A DNA stretch of 64,000 nucleotides from Methanoregula sp. (lineage in GTDB: Archaea; Halobacteriota; Methanomicrobia; Methanomicrobiales; Methanospirillaceae). The translations under genes and the position numbers were made by a program. The stretch covers positions 1 to 64,000 of the forward strand of contig NZ_JAQTQD010000003.1 in assembly GCF_028712425.1 (NCBI RefSeq). Reading direction: 5' to 3'. Positions 43,499 through 53,344 of the stretch are shown one piece after another; position 1 is the stretch's first letter; each line of letters begins with the position of its first letter. The notes beneath the pieces were generated by a model. That model was not told the origin of the DNA. It made no database searches and was given only the letters and a program-made list of their open reading frames with translations.

Positions 43499-43716
43499 TC
43501 GGGATGGATTCCTACCTCAACGCCTACGTGGACCGGCGGATGAAGTACCTTGTCGAAGAGTACGACCTCACCACGCAGGGCGAGCTTGCGGATTTCACGG
43601 TCCGGCTGGCGTCAATCGAGCGGGAGATCCCAAAACTCGCATCCTTTGAAAAGGAAGCAGCAGACAAACTTTCGGCGCTCGAAGCCCGGGCAGCAGCGCT
43701 GAAGGGGAGGCGGTGA
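43495..43716 (+). CDS. Small coiled-coil protein with DR-xx-EEYDL module (copy 2)
   Basis: 73 residues: MDSYLNAYVDRRMKYLVEEYDLTTQGELADF followed by a coiled coil (TVRLASIEREIPKLASFEKEAADKLSALEARAAALKG). It is the minimal version of the module in the flanking genes: helix with YxDRRM, Glu-Glu-aromatic-Asp-Leu, then Leu at regular spacing. ATG at 43495 overlaps the previous stop by 4 bp. Product is soluble and probably pairs with its paralogues. Confidence 0.65.
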   Translation: MIGMDSYLNAYVDRRMKYLVEEYDLTTQGELADFTVRLASIEREIPKLASFEKEAADKLSALEARAAALKGRR

Positions 43717-43717
43717 C

Positions 43718-44071
43718 ATGGACCTTTTGACGTTCCTTATCCTCGTTCTCATCCTTGTCGTGGTCCTCTTCCTCGTGTACTGGTTCTTCCACGGAGCAAA
43801 GGGCAACATCGCGCTCACCCGCCCGGTGGAGAGCCGGGTGGACGAGTACCTGGACCGGAGGTTCCATGAGATGATCGCGGAATGGGAACTGGTCCCCGGC
43901 CCGCAGCTCCGGCGGTTCACGGAGGAGCGTTCCCGCGATCTTGCACAGGAGGAGGCCCGGCTCGGTGAGCTGAAACAGTTCGAATCCGGTATGCGGACAA
44001 CGCTCTCATCCCTGGAGGCACGGCTTGACACTCTGGAAAAAGAACTCGAAGGCAGCGCAGCAAAAAAGTAG
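43718..44071 (+). CDS. Membrane-anchored coiled-coil protein with DR-xx-EW module (copy 3)
   Basis: The 117-residue protein combines an N-terminal membrane helix (DLLTFLILVLILVVVLFLVYWFF, about 2-24) with the shared module RVDEYLDRRFHEMIAEWELVPGPQLRRF and a coiled coil (SRDLAQEEARLGELKQFESGMRTTLSSLEARLDTLEKELE). It thus merges features of the anchor gene and the DR-EEW proteins. It starts 1 bp after the previous stop and overlaps the following gene by 47 bp. Confidence 0.65.
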   Translation: MDLLTFLILVLILVVVLFLVYWFFHGAKGNIALTRPVESRVDEYLDRRFHEMIAEWELVPGPQLRRFTEERSRDLAQEEARLGELKQFESGMRTTLSSLEARLDTLEKELEGSAAKK

Positions 44072-44330
44072 CGCACCCTCCGAAAAATTCCGCGAGCTGA
44101 AAAAAGAGATCGCGGTGATGCGCAAGCAGGGGGAGCCCCAGGCAAAGGACCCCCGCACGTTCTCCCAGTACCTCTGCGATCTCTGTGCAACGCCGCACCC
44201 GGTCTCGGGCCTCCGGCAGTGCGTGCTCTGCGGGCGCTGGGCTTGTGATGCCTGCTGGAAAGACGAGTACTATACCTGCAAGTCCTGCGCCGGCCTGATC
44301 AGGATCCATTCGCTGATGGGAAAGGAATAA
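44025..44330 (+). CDS. Zinc-finger protein ending the coiled-coil operon
   Basis: 101 residues from a TTG start at 44025 that has GGAGG about 7 nt upstream inside the preceding gene; ATG at 44118 is a shorter alternative. After a basic, Lys-rich N-terminus the C-terminal half carries a FYVE/B-box-like cysteine pattern: CDLC, CVLC, CDAC, CKSC with HP and W in between (LCDLCATPHPVSGLRQCVLCGRW), a two-zinc treble-clef-like domain. It could bind protein partners or lipids and probably works with the coiled-coil products. Not recognised as a named family. Confidence 0.6.
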   Translation: MTLWKKNSKAAQQKSSAPSEKFRELKKEIAVMRKQGEPQAKDPRTFSQYLCDLCATPHPVSGLRQCVLCGRWACDACWKDEYYTCKSCAGLIRIHSLMGKE

Positions 44331-44523
44331 TTTTTTCGCGCAGTCTTACGATGCTTCCGGTCTGACGCTGATACCTGCGTATCGTACGGGATTTTTCGCA
44401 TCGGGCGGGATAACCGTCTCTTCCCGCAGTTCCGGTATCGTGCCCGTACCCGGGGAAACAATAAAAGCCTCAGTCAGGAGAAAACGGGGGTAAAGTCGCA
44501 AACAGGAAAAACGGCGAGGAGAA

Positions 44524-45246
44524 TTATGCCGCCTCGATATCCTCGATGAGCTTCCGGATATCGAGCCAGATGATCAGTTCCCTGGTCTCCTTGTCGCCGA
44601 TCCTGACCTTCTTCTTGATGATGCCGAGGATGGCCTCATCCTCGTTGTTCATGGCCCCCGATGCATAGTCCACCTGCGCAGTCCCGAACGTGGAGACGGA
44701 TGTGACATCGTTGACATGGATGCCGGTCTTTGTGCGGGTGACCGCGTTATCAAGCACGATGATCCGCGAGTTCTCCCCGGGCTCTTCGGAACTTTCGCCG
44801 AGGCTGAGCCGTTTCCGCAGGTCGATGATGGTCGTGATCTCGCCGCGGAGGTCCATGATCCCCCTGATGTAGGACGGGACATTGGGGAGCTTGGTGATGG
44901 TCGTGTACTCGACCACTTCCCTGATATCGAAGAGATCGATCGCGAACTGTTCGTTTCCGAGGGTAAAGACAACAACCTCGAACGTTTTTGCCGGGCTTGT
45001 GGCCGACCCTGCCCCCCTGCCCGCTGCTTCATTTTTTGCCGGGGCCGCCACAGGTGCAGATTCCGGTTGTGCCGGGACAACCGGCGTTTCGGCTGGGGCC
45101 GGTGCACTCACGGGTCCCGGCGCAGCAGGAATCCCCGGCACGTCCACCGTTTCCGTTGCTTTTTGCGGCTCCGGTGGTAGTGGTGTTTCCTGCACAGGTG
45201 CCGCACTCCTGCTTTCCTTCTTTCTCGCTGATCTCTTTACTGCCAT
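44524..45246 (-). CDS. cheW: Chemotaxis coupling protein CheW with long N-terminal linker
   Basis: The CheW domain (about 90-240) has FEVVVFTLGNEQFAIDLFDIREVVEY, the GIMDLRGEITTIIDLRKRLSL receptor/kinase-binding loop, SRIIVLDN and GIIKKKVR. It links chemoreceptors to CheA. ATG at 45246 follows GGAGGAGAGGTC and gives 240 residues; a longer frame exists but is less likely. The first 85 residues are Pro/Ala/Glu-rich, unusually long for CheW and perhaps a flexible tether. No other che gene is near, so it acts with components elsewhere. Confidence 0.92.
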   Translation of the reverse strand: MAVKRSARKKESRSAAPVQETPLPPEPQKATETVDVPGIPAAPGPVSAPAPAETPVVPAQPESAPVAAPAKNEAAGRGAGSATSPAKTFEVVVFTLGNEQFAIDLFDIREVVEYTTITKLPNVPSYIRGIMDLRGEITTIIDLRKRLSLGESSEEPGENSRIIVLDNAVTRTKTGIHVNDVTSVSTFGTAQVDYASGAMNNEDEAILGIIKKKVRIGDKETRELIIWLDIRKLIEDIEAA

Positions 45247-45455
45247 GACCTCTCCTCCGATCCGGTGACTATACAATTACGGTGATCCCCTTGTTGTCAT
45301 GGAAGCTCTTTAACTGTTGCGTCGCGGAAACGTATCAGCGGGGAAGAACAAAGGTGGAGTGACGACCTGCTCACGGAACCAAAGCACGTTCATCCACCCG
45401 GTTCCTCCACGCTCCGCCACACTCTTATCGCCATCCAGATCTATTATTTACTAAA

Positions 45456-47795
45456 ATGGCTGAACTGGCGGCATCGGACAGAACGGTACAGGCCCCCCTC
45501 TCCCCTGCCGGGGCAGCACTGCTCTTGGCCCTTGAGTCCTCCCGCGATCGCATTGCCCGCCGGCTTGTCAGCGACGTGCACGCTATCACCGATCAGGATC
45601 TTAACTACCTCACCGTCTCGTCCCTCGCGCAGCAACTCTTCCTGAAAGCCGGCCAGGCGTGCGGGTTTATTGAGCAGGGCACGCTTACGGCTCTCGCGGG
45701 ATGCGACAGGATCGCGCAACGCATGGGACGTGCGTGTTCCGATGCCGGGCTTGACCCGGAACAATTCTTTGAAACCGGGCCTGCGGGCTCCCGTGCGCTG
45801 CCCGCGGTCCATGACGAACCGCTCCGGTTCGCGATCGAAATGCTGGACAGTGCGGATCTCCCTGCACCGGTAACGGGACTCCCGCTGGAAGATCTTGCAG
45901 CGGTTCTCGACCATTTTGTTGCCACGCGCCTGCAGGCAGGAGAGGGGTATCGTGTTGCCCGGGCCGGGAAATCCGCGCTGCTCTATACCGGGACAGTCGA
46001 TGTTCCCCGGCAGGAAGTTATTGAACAGGTTGTAGCAATTGCCGTCCGCGAAGGAAGCGGGAGCGCCCCGGCAGAGATGCGGGAGGTCCGGGTCCTTGAT
46101 ATGGCCTGCGGGGCCGGGCTCTTCCTTCTTGCATTGTTTCGCTGTCTTGTACGGAAACAACAGGGCCGGAAAAACCGGGCGCTGACAGGGCCGGAGCTGC
46201 TGGAGGTCCTCTGCACATCCGTCTTCGGCACGGATATCGACCCGGAGTCCGTGAGTGCAGCCCGCCTTGTTCTCCTGCTTGCGTTCATTGAGGAATGCCG
46301 GAAGTCCGGCCCTGCGGCTCCTGGCCCGGATCAGGTCGCGGCAGCCTGCACTGCTCTCACGCAAACAATCCGGTGCGGCAATGCCCTGATTGCGCCGGAT
46401 TATTTTACCGGCAAGCCGGTATTCCCGTTCAATGCGGAAGAACGCCGGCGCGTGAACGCGTTTGACTGGCAGGCAGCCTTCCCGGTGATTATGACCGATG
46501 GCAGGTTTGATGCGGTGATCGGTGCCCCGCCTCCGTACCGGCCGTTCGCTGTGAAGGCACGCGAGGAATACTTCCAGACGCACTACGACTCGTACGCGGT
46601 TTCCGCCGGCCTGTACGGGTACTTTATCGAACGCGGGCTCTCGCTCCTCCGGCCCGGAGGCACGGTTGCCTTCCTTGTGCCCGGGACATTTTTTCGCTCG
46701 GAACCTGCACGGCCGCTCCGGCGCCTGCTTCTCTCGCGGCAGATCGAACGGATAGCCTTCACTGGCAGGACGCGGGCATTACCGGAAGGTGACATCCCCG
46801 TGTATCTCCTTACGCTGAAAAACCAGCCGGTATTTGAGCCTTTTGTGGTCTCTCCGGATTTTTTTTCGGGCCGGAACGATTTTTCGCTCGACCAGCGTTC
46901 GCTGGATGACGGCGGCTGGAGGCTGGAGGACACCCGCACGGAAAAGATCCTTGACAAGATCCGGGCACAGGGTACGCTGCTTGAAGAGTATGTCATGGGA
47001 GAGATCGGGACGGGGACGCATGCTGTAGAGAACAATCCTCTGGTCGTGGACCGGGAAACACGGAACCGGCTGACAAAAAATGCATGGTGGGCCCGGCGGT
47101 TTTTCATACCGCTGCTCTGCCCGGCTGATATCCGGCGCTATGTTCCGGAAAAACCGTCGCGGTTCGTGATCACCGGGACGGGCAGCAGGAAGATCCGGAA
47201 CTGCCGGGCACTGGCAGAGTATCTTAAGAGGGGCCAGGATCGTGCGGAGACAGACTCCAGTCGGGGAACTCCCCATGATGGGGAAGGACGTGCAGGGGAA
47301 AATATTCAGGAACATTTCCTTCCGGAAAAACCGATGCGAAAAATTATTTTTGCGCTTCATCAGCACAGCCCGGCATTCAGTCTCGATCAGAACGGTACGT
47401 ACGCCATGGCAAGTACGGTCTCTGCAATTCTCCGGAATGATCCGTATCTTTTGGCTATCCTGAACTCAACACCCGGCCGGTTCATCATCCGGCACATCTG
47501 CCCGTACACGGATCGCGGGTACCACCTGAGCCCGGCAGCGCTCGGAAAATTTCCGGTCATCGTGCCGGACTTTGAAAAATTTTATGAGAAAAAATTTTTT
47601 GAAAAGATCACGCTGCTGGTCTCGCAAATGATCTCGCTATGTGAGTATCTCCCGCAAACGAAGACCGACCAGGAGCGCCGGCTCGTGCAGCAGGAGATCG
47701 ATGCAACGGACATCCGGATCGATGCGCTGGTGTACGAGCTGTACGGGCTGACACCGGAGGAGATCCAGGTAATTGAGGGGAGTTCACCGTCGTAA
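45456..47795 (+). CDS. N6-adenine-type DNA methylase (Eco57I-like) with altered motif IV
   Basis: The 779-residue protein has motif I VLDMACGAGLF (213-223), GTDIDPESVSAARL (257-270), DAVIGAPPPY (352-361), a long target-recognition part and a C-terminal TaqI-like domain (LLAILNSTPGRFIIRH, KFPVIVPDFEKFYEKKF). Catalytic motif IV in this class is NPPY; here the Asn is replaced (GAPPPY), so catalysis is doubtful. The arrangement recalls Type IIG/Eco57I or BREX PglX proteins but no nuclease domain is seen and the length is only 779. Preceded by an AT-rich promoter; stands alone. Confidence 0.8.
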   Translation: MAELAASDRTVQAPLSPAGAALLLALESSRDRIARRLVSDVHAITDQDLNYLTVSSLAQQLFLKAGQACGFIEQGTLTALAGCDRIAQRMGRACSDAGLDPEQFFETGPAGSRALPAVHDEPLRFAIEMLDSADLPAPVTGLPLEDLAAVLDHFVATRLQAGEGYRVARAGKSALLYTGTVDVPRQEVIEQVVAIAVREGSGSAPAEMREVRVLDMACGAGLFLLALFRCLVRKQQGRKNRALTGPELLEVLCTSVFGTDIDPESVSAARLVLLLAFIEECRKSGPAAPGPDQVAAACTALTQTIRCGNALIAPDYFTGKPVFPFNAEERRRVNAFDWQAAFPVIMTDGRFDAVIGAPPPYRPFAVKAREEYFQTHYDSYAVSAGLYGYFIERGLSLLRPGGTVAFLVPGTFFRSEPARPLRRLLLSRQIERIAFTGRTRALPEGDIPVYLLTLKNQPVFEPFVVSPDFFSGRNDFSLDQRSLDDGGWRLEDTRTEKILDKIRAQGTLLEEYVMGEIGTGTHAVENNPLVVDRETRNRLTKNAWWARRFFIPLLCPADIRRYVPEKPSRFVITGTGSRKIRNCRALAEYLKRGQDRAETDSSRGTPHDGEGRAGENIQEHFLPEKPMRKIIFALHQHSPAFSLDQNGTYAMASTVSAILRNDPYLLAILNSTPGRFIIRHICPYTDRGYHLSPAALGKFPVIVPDFEKFYEKKFFEKITLLVSQMISLCEYLPQTKTDQERRLVQQEIDATDIRIDALVYELYGLTPEEIQVIEGSSPS

Positions 47796-48034
47796 AATCT
47801 CCGTCGGTAAAAAAAACCGTCATATTCGCGTTCAGGCAGGGTTTTTTCTGCGTGATGGCTGTAATACCCCCCTCTTTTTCCCGCTGCCGGACGCCCGCCA
47901 ATTTGCAGGTTGAAGTGGGATTAAAATCGCTGCATTTTGAGAAAGAACCCCAAAAAGCGCCTATCTCCATCGGCGTGGACCATATTTCCCCTCCACAAAA
48001 AAGTGCCCTTCGTCCTTTTGCCAATCCGGGCATT
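47796..48034. other. Convergent spacer with degenerate repeat-like sequence
   Basis: No gene. It contains, on the minus strand, TAAAATGCCC joined directly to CGGATTGGCAAA (48017-48037), the same words found separately at 1390 and 1479. Confidence 0.3.
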
Positions 48035-48550
48035 TTACGGGCTTTTTCGAGAGACTCTTTTCCGGGATCCCTTTTCCGGGGGAGTTGTGCCAGGGGCGAT
48101 CAGGGGATTGGGGATATCCGGCAGGGGGATGTCCACCCGGTACGGCGCCTTCTTCCAGTACGCCTCCCGGTAATGAGGGTTCCGGTACCCGTCCCGGGTG
48201 TTCTCCTCGATCTCTGCGGTTACGGCCGGCATAATGAGGAACCGCCGGTACATCCGCTCGTTCTGCGTTCGGAGCCAGAGCTCGCGGAACAGGTACGGGG
48301 GAAGGGGGAGCGACCGGACCTCTGCAACTTCATCCGGGTACTTGTCTTCGATCCTGCAATCGTCCGCGATGCCGTACCGGACCTTCATCATTTTCACGGC
48401 AATCGTCACCATCTCCCGCCACATGAATCCCGCAAACGGCAGCGATGTGCTGGTGTTCTCCGCCCAGTAGTATCCCATCCGCTCTGCAAGATCTTTCCCT
48501 TCGCCTCTCAGGTCCGGTGCCCTGCGTCCTTTCACGGTATCAGTCTCCAT
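48035..48550 (-). CDS. Conserved-looking hypothetical protein
   Basis: A 171-residue cytoplasmic protein with the codon bias of genuine genes. It is rich in aromatic and charged residues (LAERMGYYWAENTSTSLPFAGFMWREM, PPYLFRELWLRTQNERMYRRFLI, YRNPHYREAYWKKAPY) with no transmembrane helix, cysteine cluster or recognised motif. ATG at 48550 follows an AT-rich promoter-like stretch (CATACATATATTTC). It is convergent with the methylase and may or may not be linked to it. Confidence 0.55.
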   Translation of the reverse strand: METDTVKGRRAPDLRGEGKDLAERMGYYWAENTSTSLPFAGFMWREMVTIAVKMMKVRYGIADDCRIEDKYPDEVAEVRSLPLPPYLFRELWLRTQNERMYRRFLIMPAVTAEIEENTRDGYRNPHYREAYWKKAPYRVDIPLPDIPNPLIAPGTTPPEKGSRKRVSRKSP

Positions 48551-48685
48551 TCATAGCACAAAAAAATTTTTCATACATATATTTCTCTAAGTGAATGAAC
48601 CAAAAGCTAATACCTTTTCCGGTCTGGTTATTCCGGTCTTACCGGCCGATCCCATGAACAGGGCCGGACCGGAGTCGTGCAGTAC

Positions 48686-51600
48686 TTATTTTGCGCCCGG
48701 GAAGATCCGCCAGTTCTCCCGTGGCACCGTGATCTCGAACCGGGCCCCGACGCCCACGTAGCCGGTTTCGCGGATCGTGATGCCGGTGGTTGCCAGAATC
48801 TCCCGGGCAAGGAAAAGACCAAAGCCGGTGTGCTTACCGAACCCTTTCTCAAAAATTTTTTCCTTCTCTTCCGGTACAACACCAATCCCGTCGTCTTCAA
48901 CATAGATGACAAGGCCGTCCGGCGCCCGCTCGCACCGGACCCCGATCGTTGTCACGTGTTCCCCGTGCCGGATCGCGTTGTCGAACAGGTTAAAGAAGAC
49001 ACGCTCGATCATCGGGTCGGCGAAGACCTCGATGGCATGGCAGGTCTTGGAGAAGGAGACCTCGGGCCGTGCGGTCCTCTCGACAATCTCTTCGAGCCGG
49101 AACCACGCGGGGGTCTTCTCACCCAGTTCCTGGTAGGCCTTCGTGAACTCGATCTGGCCGGTAATCGTGTCAGTGGCGGTCTCGATCTTCTGCAGGAAAT
49201 CGAGGACAACCGGGTCCGGGTTGCTCAGTTCGGCCAGCTGGGCGTATCCCCGCAACGCAGTCAGCTGGTTTGCGACATCGTGGCGCGTGATGCTGTTCAA
49301 GAGACTGAGCTTCTTGTTCGTGTTCTCGATGGCCTGCTCCATGGCCTTGCGTTCCGTGACGTCCCGGATGAGCCCCTCGGTACCGATAAGTCGTCCATCC
49401 TCTCCCCGTATTGCCTGCAAATTGATCGATGCCCAGAATGTTGTGCTGTCCATGCGCAGCATCATCTCAACAAAATCGGTTACCTTTCCGTCCTTCCCGA
49501 GTCTTGTCAGGAGCTCCTGGCGCTTTTCAGGATTGGTATAGACGACACTGGCCGGGATCCCGCGCATTTCATCAGGAGACGAATACCCGAACATGCGGGC
49601 TGCCGACGGGTTCACCATCGCGATCTTCCCCTCGCTGTCCGTACGGAGGTAGGCATCCTGCATGGTGTCGAGGATCCGGCGGTACTCCGTCTCGCTCTCG
49701 CGACGCGCCCGTTCTGCCTTTTTCCGGTCGGAAATATCCCAGACGAAAACCAGTGCCGCGTTCTTTCCCTGGTACTCGAAGGGGACCGCGGAGACCTCGA
49801 CTTCGATCTCTGCCCCGTCAAGCCTGACATAGACCTCCTCGAGTGTTGATGCTGTAACATGGTCGTCATAGAGGTCATTCACCCGGTTTTTTATGGCATC
49901 ATGGAATTTTTTGTGGACCCGGTCGAGGAACGGTGTGCCAACGAGCTGGTCGCCAGAGGTTGCGCCAAAGAGTTGGATCGCAGCCGGGTTCAGGTACTGG
50001 AACTTCCAGTCTGCACTGATGTAGATTGCTTCCGGCGCCCCCTCGATGACACGGCGGAATGTCTCCTCGCTCTCCTTTAAGGCAGCCTCCGCTAACTTCC
50101 GATCCGTGATGTCGGTCATCAGGCTGAGTATGCCCGGCTTTCCCTGCCAGGAGATTCCCGTTGTGGAGTTCGAGACCCAGACAGGCCGGCCTCCGGCACC
50201 GGTGATCCGGAAATCGTACGTCTGCGGTGCGGACTCGCCGGCAATCCGTTTCGCGTGGAGGTCTCTGAGGAGATCCCGGTCTTCGGGCCAGATGAAGTCG
50301 ATGAACATCTGGCCTTCGATTGCCGATACCGGCTTTCCCAGCATTTCAGCACCTCTCCGGTTGACAAAGACGATCTTCCAGTCCTGCACAATCGCGATGG
50401 ACTCGTGGGCATTCTCGACGAGGGTTCGGTATTTCTCCTCGCTCTCGCGAAGTTCCTGCTCTGCCATCATCCTGCGCGTGATATCGCGGTCCGCTCCCCG
50501 GAATCCGGTCAGGGTGCCGTCACTGCTAAAGACCGGGATGCTGTTACTCTCCAGGTAGTGCCAGGACCCGTTCTTATCCCGCCACCTCACCACGACATTG
50601 TGCCACCCTTTCTTGTCGCGGATCGATGACCGGAGCAGGTCAGTTACCATCTCCTGATCGTCAGGGTGCATAAGATCAAACAGGTTCATCTGCCGGATCT
50701 CCTCCATGGAATAGCCTATGATCGTGGTAATTACAGGATTCGAAAAGGTATGGTGCCCTTCAAGGTCCATCTCCCAGATCCATTCGGTCGTGGTCTCCAC
50801 AATGTTCCGGAACCGTTCTTCGCTCTCTCGGAGAGCCTCCTGGCTTCGCTTGTACTCGGTGATGTCCTCGTACGTTCCGAGAACGCCGACAACGTTACCT
50901 TCCCGGTCGCGGAGCGGGACTTTACTTGTCCGCAGCCAGGCTTTGCTGCCATCCGGCCTGACCAGGGGCTCTTCGTAATTGATCCACCCCTGCCCGCTCT
51001 CCATCACCTGGCGGTCATCAGCACGGTAGAGCTCCGCGATCTCTGCTGAGGTATAATCAAAATCAGTTTTCCCCACTATGTCAGCCGGGTTCGAAAAGCC
51101 GGCATCGCGGGCATTCTGCCGGTTGCACCCAAGGAAAACCGAGTTTTTATCTTTCCAGAAAACGCGCTGGGGGATGGTGTCAAGGACGGTCTGGAGCATC
51201 TGCTGGGAATTAAAGAGCGCCTCCTCAGTTCTCTTCCGCTGGGTGATATCCCGCATGAGTACCATGACTGACGGGTAGCCCTGGAAGCTGATCGGCTTTA
51301 CCGCAATCTCCACGGTCAGTTCCTCGCCGTCAACTGCGATAATGCCCTGCTCCTGGCGGTGGAAGCGTATCCCTTCCTCAGCCATCTTCCTGACAGATTC
51401 CACGGTCCGTTCATGATACTCCGGGTTGACAAACGTGAGGATGTCTTTCCCGATAATATCTCCCGGCACTTTTGCCTTAATCATCCGGACGGCTTCCGGG
51501 TTTGCGTACACGTTCTTCCCGTTGCGATGAACGACAATGGCAACCGGGGCAAGCTCGATGAGCGACCGGTAGTTTTCCTCGCTCTCCCTGAGTGCTTCTT

Positions 51601-52213
51601 CTGCCTTCTTCTGGATGGATATGTCCCGGAATGTGACGTACGTTGCGGGTCTTCCCTGCCACGTGCAGGGTGTTGTCGCAACATCGACATGCATGATGCT
51701 GCCGTCAGCCCGCACGAACCGTTCGTGGATGTGTTCCAGTGACTGCTGTGGAGAGACACGGATCCGCTCCTCAATCAGCGCACGGTCATCGGGATGGATA
51801 ACTTCAATCGCCGGTTTTCCGATGAGACCTTCCGGATTGGACAGCCCCATCATCCGGACTCCGGTCTGGTTGACAAAGACAAGCTTCCCGTCCTGGTGGA
51901 TGGCAATCCCGTCGAACGATGAATCTACCAGCGTGCGGTACCGCTCCTCGCTCTCGGCCAGGGTCTGCTCGGTGCGTTTGCGGTCGGAGATGTCCCTGAC
52001 CGAGACAAGCACGGTCAGCTGCCCCTCGAGATCGAATACCGAGATCAGCGTATCGGCAGGGAAGGTGCTGCCGTCTTTTCTCTTGTGGATCCACTCGAAG
52101 TGTTCGCTCCCTGTCTTTTGGATCCCGCGGAACAGCTCGACTGCGGCTTCCTGTGAGTTGCGCCCGTCCGGCTGGGTTGGGGGAAAGATGTCCTTTGGCT
52201 GAAGGCCGACCAT
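48686..52213 (-). CDS. Multi-PAS histidine kinase, 3' part of an interrupted gene
   Basis: From the first ATG after the stop at 52508 the product is 1175 residues: about eight PAS domains in tandem, each ending in a DIT/DIS-x-RK-coil ([45 protein letters not shown], and so on), then a HisKA-like dimer helix with TRHDVANQL (His is the phosphorylation site) and a HATPase_c domain ([28 protein letters not shown]). Upstream in the same frame, bases 52214-52507 are open and encode a PAS/coiled-coil link, so this is continuous with the gene at 52508-53344 apart from one TAG. It senses unknown signals. Confidence 0.85.
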   Translation of the reverse strand: MVGLQPKDIFPPTQPDGRNSQEAAVELFRGIQKTGSEHFEWIHKRKDGSTFPADTLISVFDLEGQLTVLVSVRDISDRKRTEQTLAESEERYRTLVDSSFDGIAIHQDGKLVFVNQTGVRMMGLSNPEGLIGKPAIEVIHPDDRALIEERIRVSPQQSLEHIHERFVRADGSIMHVDVATTPCTWQGRPATYVTFRDISIQKKAEEALRESEENYRSLIELAPVAIVVHRNGKNVYANPEAVRMIKAKVPGDIIGKDILTFVNPEYHERTVESVRKMAEEGIRFHRQEQGIIAVDGEELTVEIAVKPISFQGYPSVMVLMRDITQRKRTEEALFNSQQMLQTVLDTIPQRVFWKDKNSVFLGCNRQNARDAGFSNPADIVGKTDFDYTSAEIAELYRADDRQVMESGQGWINYEEPLVRPDGSKAWLRTSKVPLRDREGNVVGVLGTYEDITEYKRSQEALRESEERFRNIVETTTEWIWEMDLEGHHTFSNPVITTIIGYSMEEIRQMNLFDLMHPDDQEMVTDLLRSSIRDKKGWHNVVVRWRDKNGSWHYLESNSIPVFSSDGTLTGFRGADRDITRRMMAEQELRESEEKYRTLVENAHESIAIVQDWKIVFVNRRGAEMLGKPVSAIEGQMFIDFIWPEDRDLLRDLHAKRIAGESAPQTYDFRITGAGGRPVWVSNSTTGISWQGKPGILSLMTDITDRKLAEAALKESEETFRRVIEGAPEAIYISADWKFQYLNPAAIQLFGATSGDQLVGTPFLDRVHKKFHDAIKNRVNDLYDDHVTASTLEEVYVRLDGAEIEVEVSAVPFEYQGKNAALVFVWDISDRKKAERARRESETEYRRILDTMQDAYLRTDSEGKIAMVNPSAARMFGYSSPDEMRGIPASVVYTNPEKRQELLTRLGKDGKVTDFVEMMLRMDSTTFWASINLQAIRGEDGRLIGTEGLIRDVTERKAMEQAIENTNKKLSLLNSITRHDVANQLTALRGYAQLAELSNPDPVVLDFLQKIETATDTITGQIEFTKAYQELGEKTPAWFRLEEIVERTARPEVSFSKTCHAIEVFADPMIERVFFNLFDNAIRHGEHVTTIGVRCERAPDGLVIYVEDDGIGVVPEEKEKIFEKGFGKHTGFGLFLAREILATTGITIRETGYVGVGARFEITVPRENWRIFPGAK

Positions 52214-52507
52214 CTCCTCTTTTCCGGCGTACCCGAACAGGCTGACCGCCTGCTGGTTGCAGTCAATGCACTTCCAGTCTGTAAAGACAATATTGGCATC
52301 GTGGCTCTTCTCAAAGATGCCCCGGAACTTCGTCTCGCTCTCGCGGATCCGTTTCTCCCCCAGGGCCAGTTCCTCGTACTTCCTCCGGAGTTGCTCCTCC
52401 GATGCCGTGAGCTGTTCGTATGACTGCCTGAGTTCCCGGTTCTTTTGTGCGATCTCCTCTTCAGCCTTTACCCGGTCGGTGATGTCGCGCCCGTGGAAGA
52501 GAAGTCC

Positions 52508-52510
52508 CTA
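52508..52510 (-). other. In-frame TAG within a REC-PAS-kinase gene
   Basis: Plus-strand CTA is the minus-strand codon TAG. Reading on in the same frame gives [18 protein letters not shown], the expected end of the PAS domain begun before the stop. In related proteins the position usually holds Gln or another common residue (CAG to TAG needs one change). It is either a nonsense mutation, a recoded UAG or a base-call error. Confidence 0.8.
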
Positions 52511-53344
52511 TATCCCCTTCATGTCCGGCAGGTACGTGACGGTCCCCTCGATGAAGACAATAGATCCGTGGACATCCCGTACACGGAACGGTGGCACCGG
52601 CACCGGCTCACCGGGTTTTTTTAAGGCGCTCCTCCCGCTCCCAAGGATCATCTCTGTATCCTCAGGGACGATCCCAAAAAGGGCGCTCCTCCCGTCGTAC
52701 TTCTGACCCACAAGGGAATCCGGGCCCTGCCCGGTGATCCGCCGGATCGACGGGCTGATGTACAGGTAATTCCCGTCCACGTCAGAGATGGTCGTAAGGT
52801 CGGGGATATTTTCCGTGAACGCCCGGAACTTCTCCTCCGAGATCTTGAGCGCTTCCTGTTTTGCTGTCAGCTCGTCAAGCTGCTGGCGGAGCTCCTCCTC
52901 GTTTGCCGCGATCTGTTCGTACGAGGAACTGAGTTCGTCGCTCTTTATCTGCAGTTCCTTCTCAGCCCGCCGGTGGTTGACCGCGTACCGGATCTTGTTG
53001 GCAACCTCGGCGAACTGGGCTTTCGGGGCCCCGCCTTTCTGGATGTAGAAGTCTGCCCCGTTGTTGAGCGCCTCGATGACGATCTCTTCACGGCCCCGGC
53101 CGGTGAAGAGAATGAACGGGAGACCGGCTGACCGCTTCCGGATCTCCTTGAGAAAGGTAATCCCGTCCATGCCCGGCATCTGGTAATCGGAGAGGATGAC
53201 ATCGAACGAGAGGATCTCCGTGCTGCAAAGGGCATCTTCTGCCGAAACCGAGGTCCGGACCTGAAACTCTCCTGACTGCTCCAGGAAGATCCTTGCCAGT
53301 TCCAGGAGATCCGGCTCGTCGTCGACATAGAGGATAGAGATCAT
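52508..53344 (-). CDS. Receiver-PAS protein, 5' part of the interrupted kinase gene
   Basis: Before the TAG the frame encodes 278 residues: a receiver domain (ISILYVDDEPDLLELARIF; phosphoacceptor Asp in FDVILSDYQMPGMDG; Lys in IQKGG), a coiled-coil linker (RAEKELQIKSDELSSSYEQI) and most of a PAS domain (SEEKFRAFTENIPDLTTISD) that breaks off after YLPDMKGI. The intact 1275-residue paralogue at 54605-58432 shows REC plus PAS repeats plus kinase in one chain, so this was one gene. As it stands, a free REC-PAS product would be made. Confidence 0.85.
   Translation of the reverse strand: MISILYVDDEPDLLELARIFLEQSGEFQVRTSVSAEDALCSTEILSFDVILSDYQMPGMDGITFLKEIRKRSAGLPFILFTGRGREEIVIEALNNGADFYIQKGGAPKAQFAEVANKIRYAVNHRRAEKELQIKSDELSSSYEQIAANEEELRQQLDELTAKQEALKISEEKFRAFTENIPDLTTISDVDGNYLYISPSIRRITGQGPDSLVGQKYDGRSALFGIVPEDTEMILGSGRSALKKPGEPVPVPPFRVRDVHGSIVFIEGTVTYLPDMKGI

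Noticed and set aside
45444-46583. Minus-strand frame under the methylase gene
   Set aside because: Antisense of a methylase with clear motif I; Arg/Gly-rich composition with no motif.
52508-52510. Pyrrolysine encoded by TAG
   Set aside because: No pyl gene or methylamine methyltransferase in the window, and one isolated UAG in a kinase is weak support; kept only as one option in the finding.
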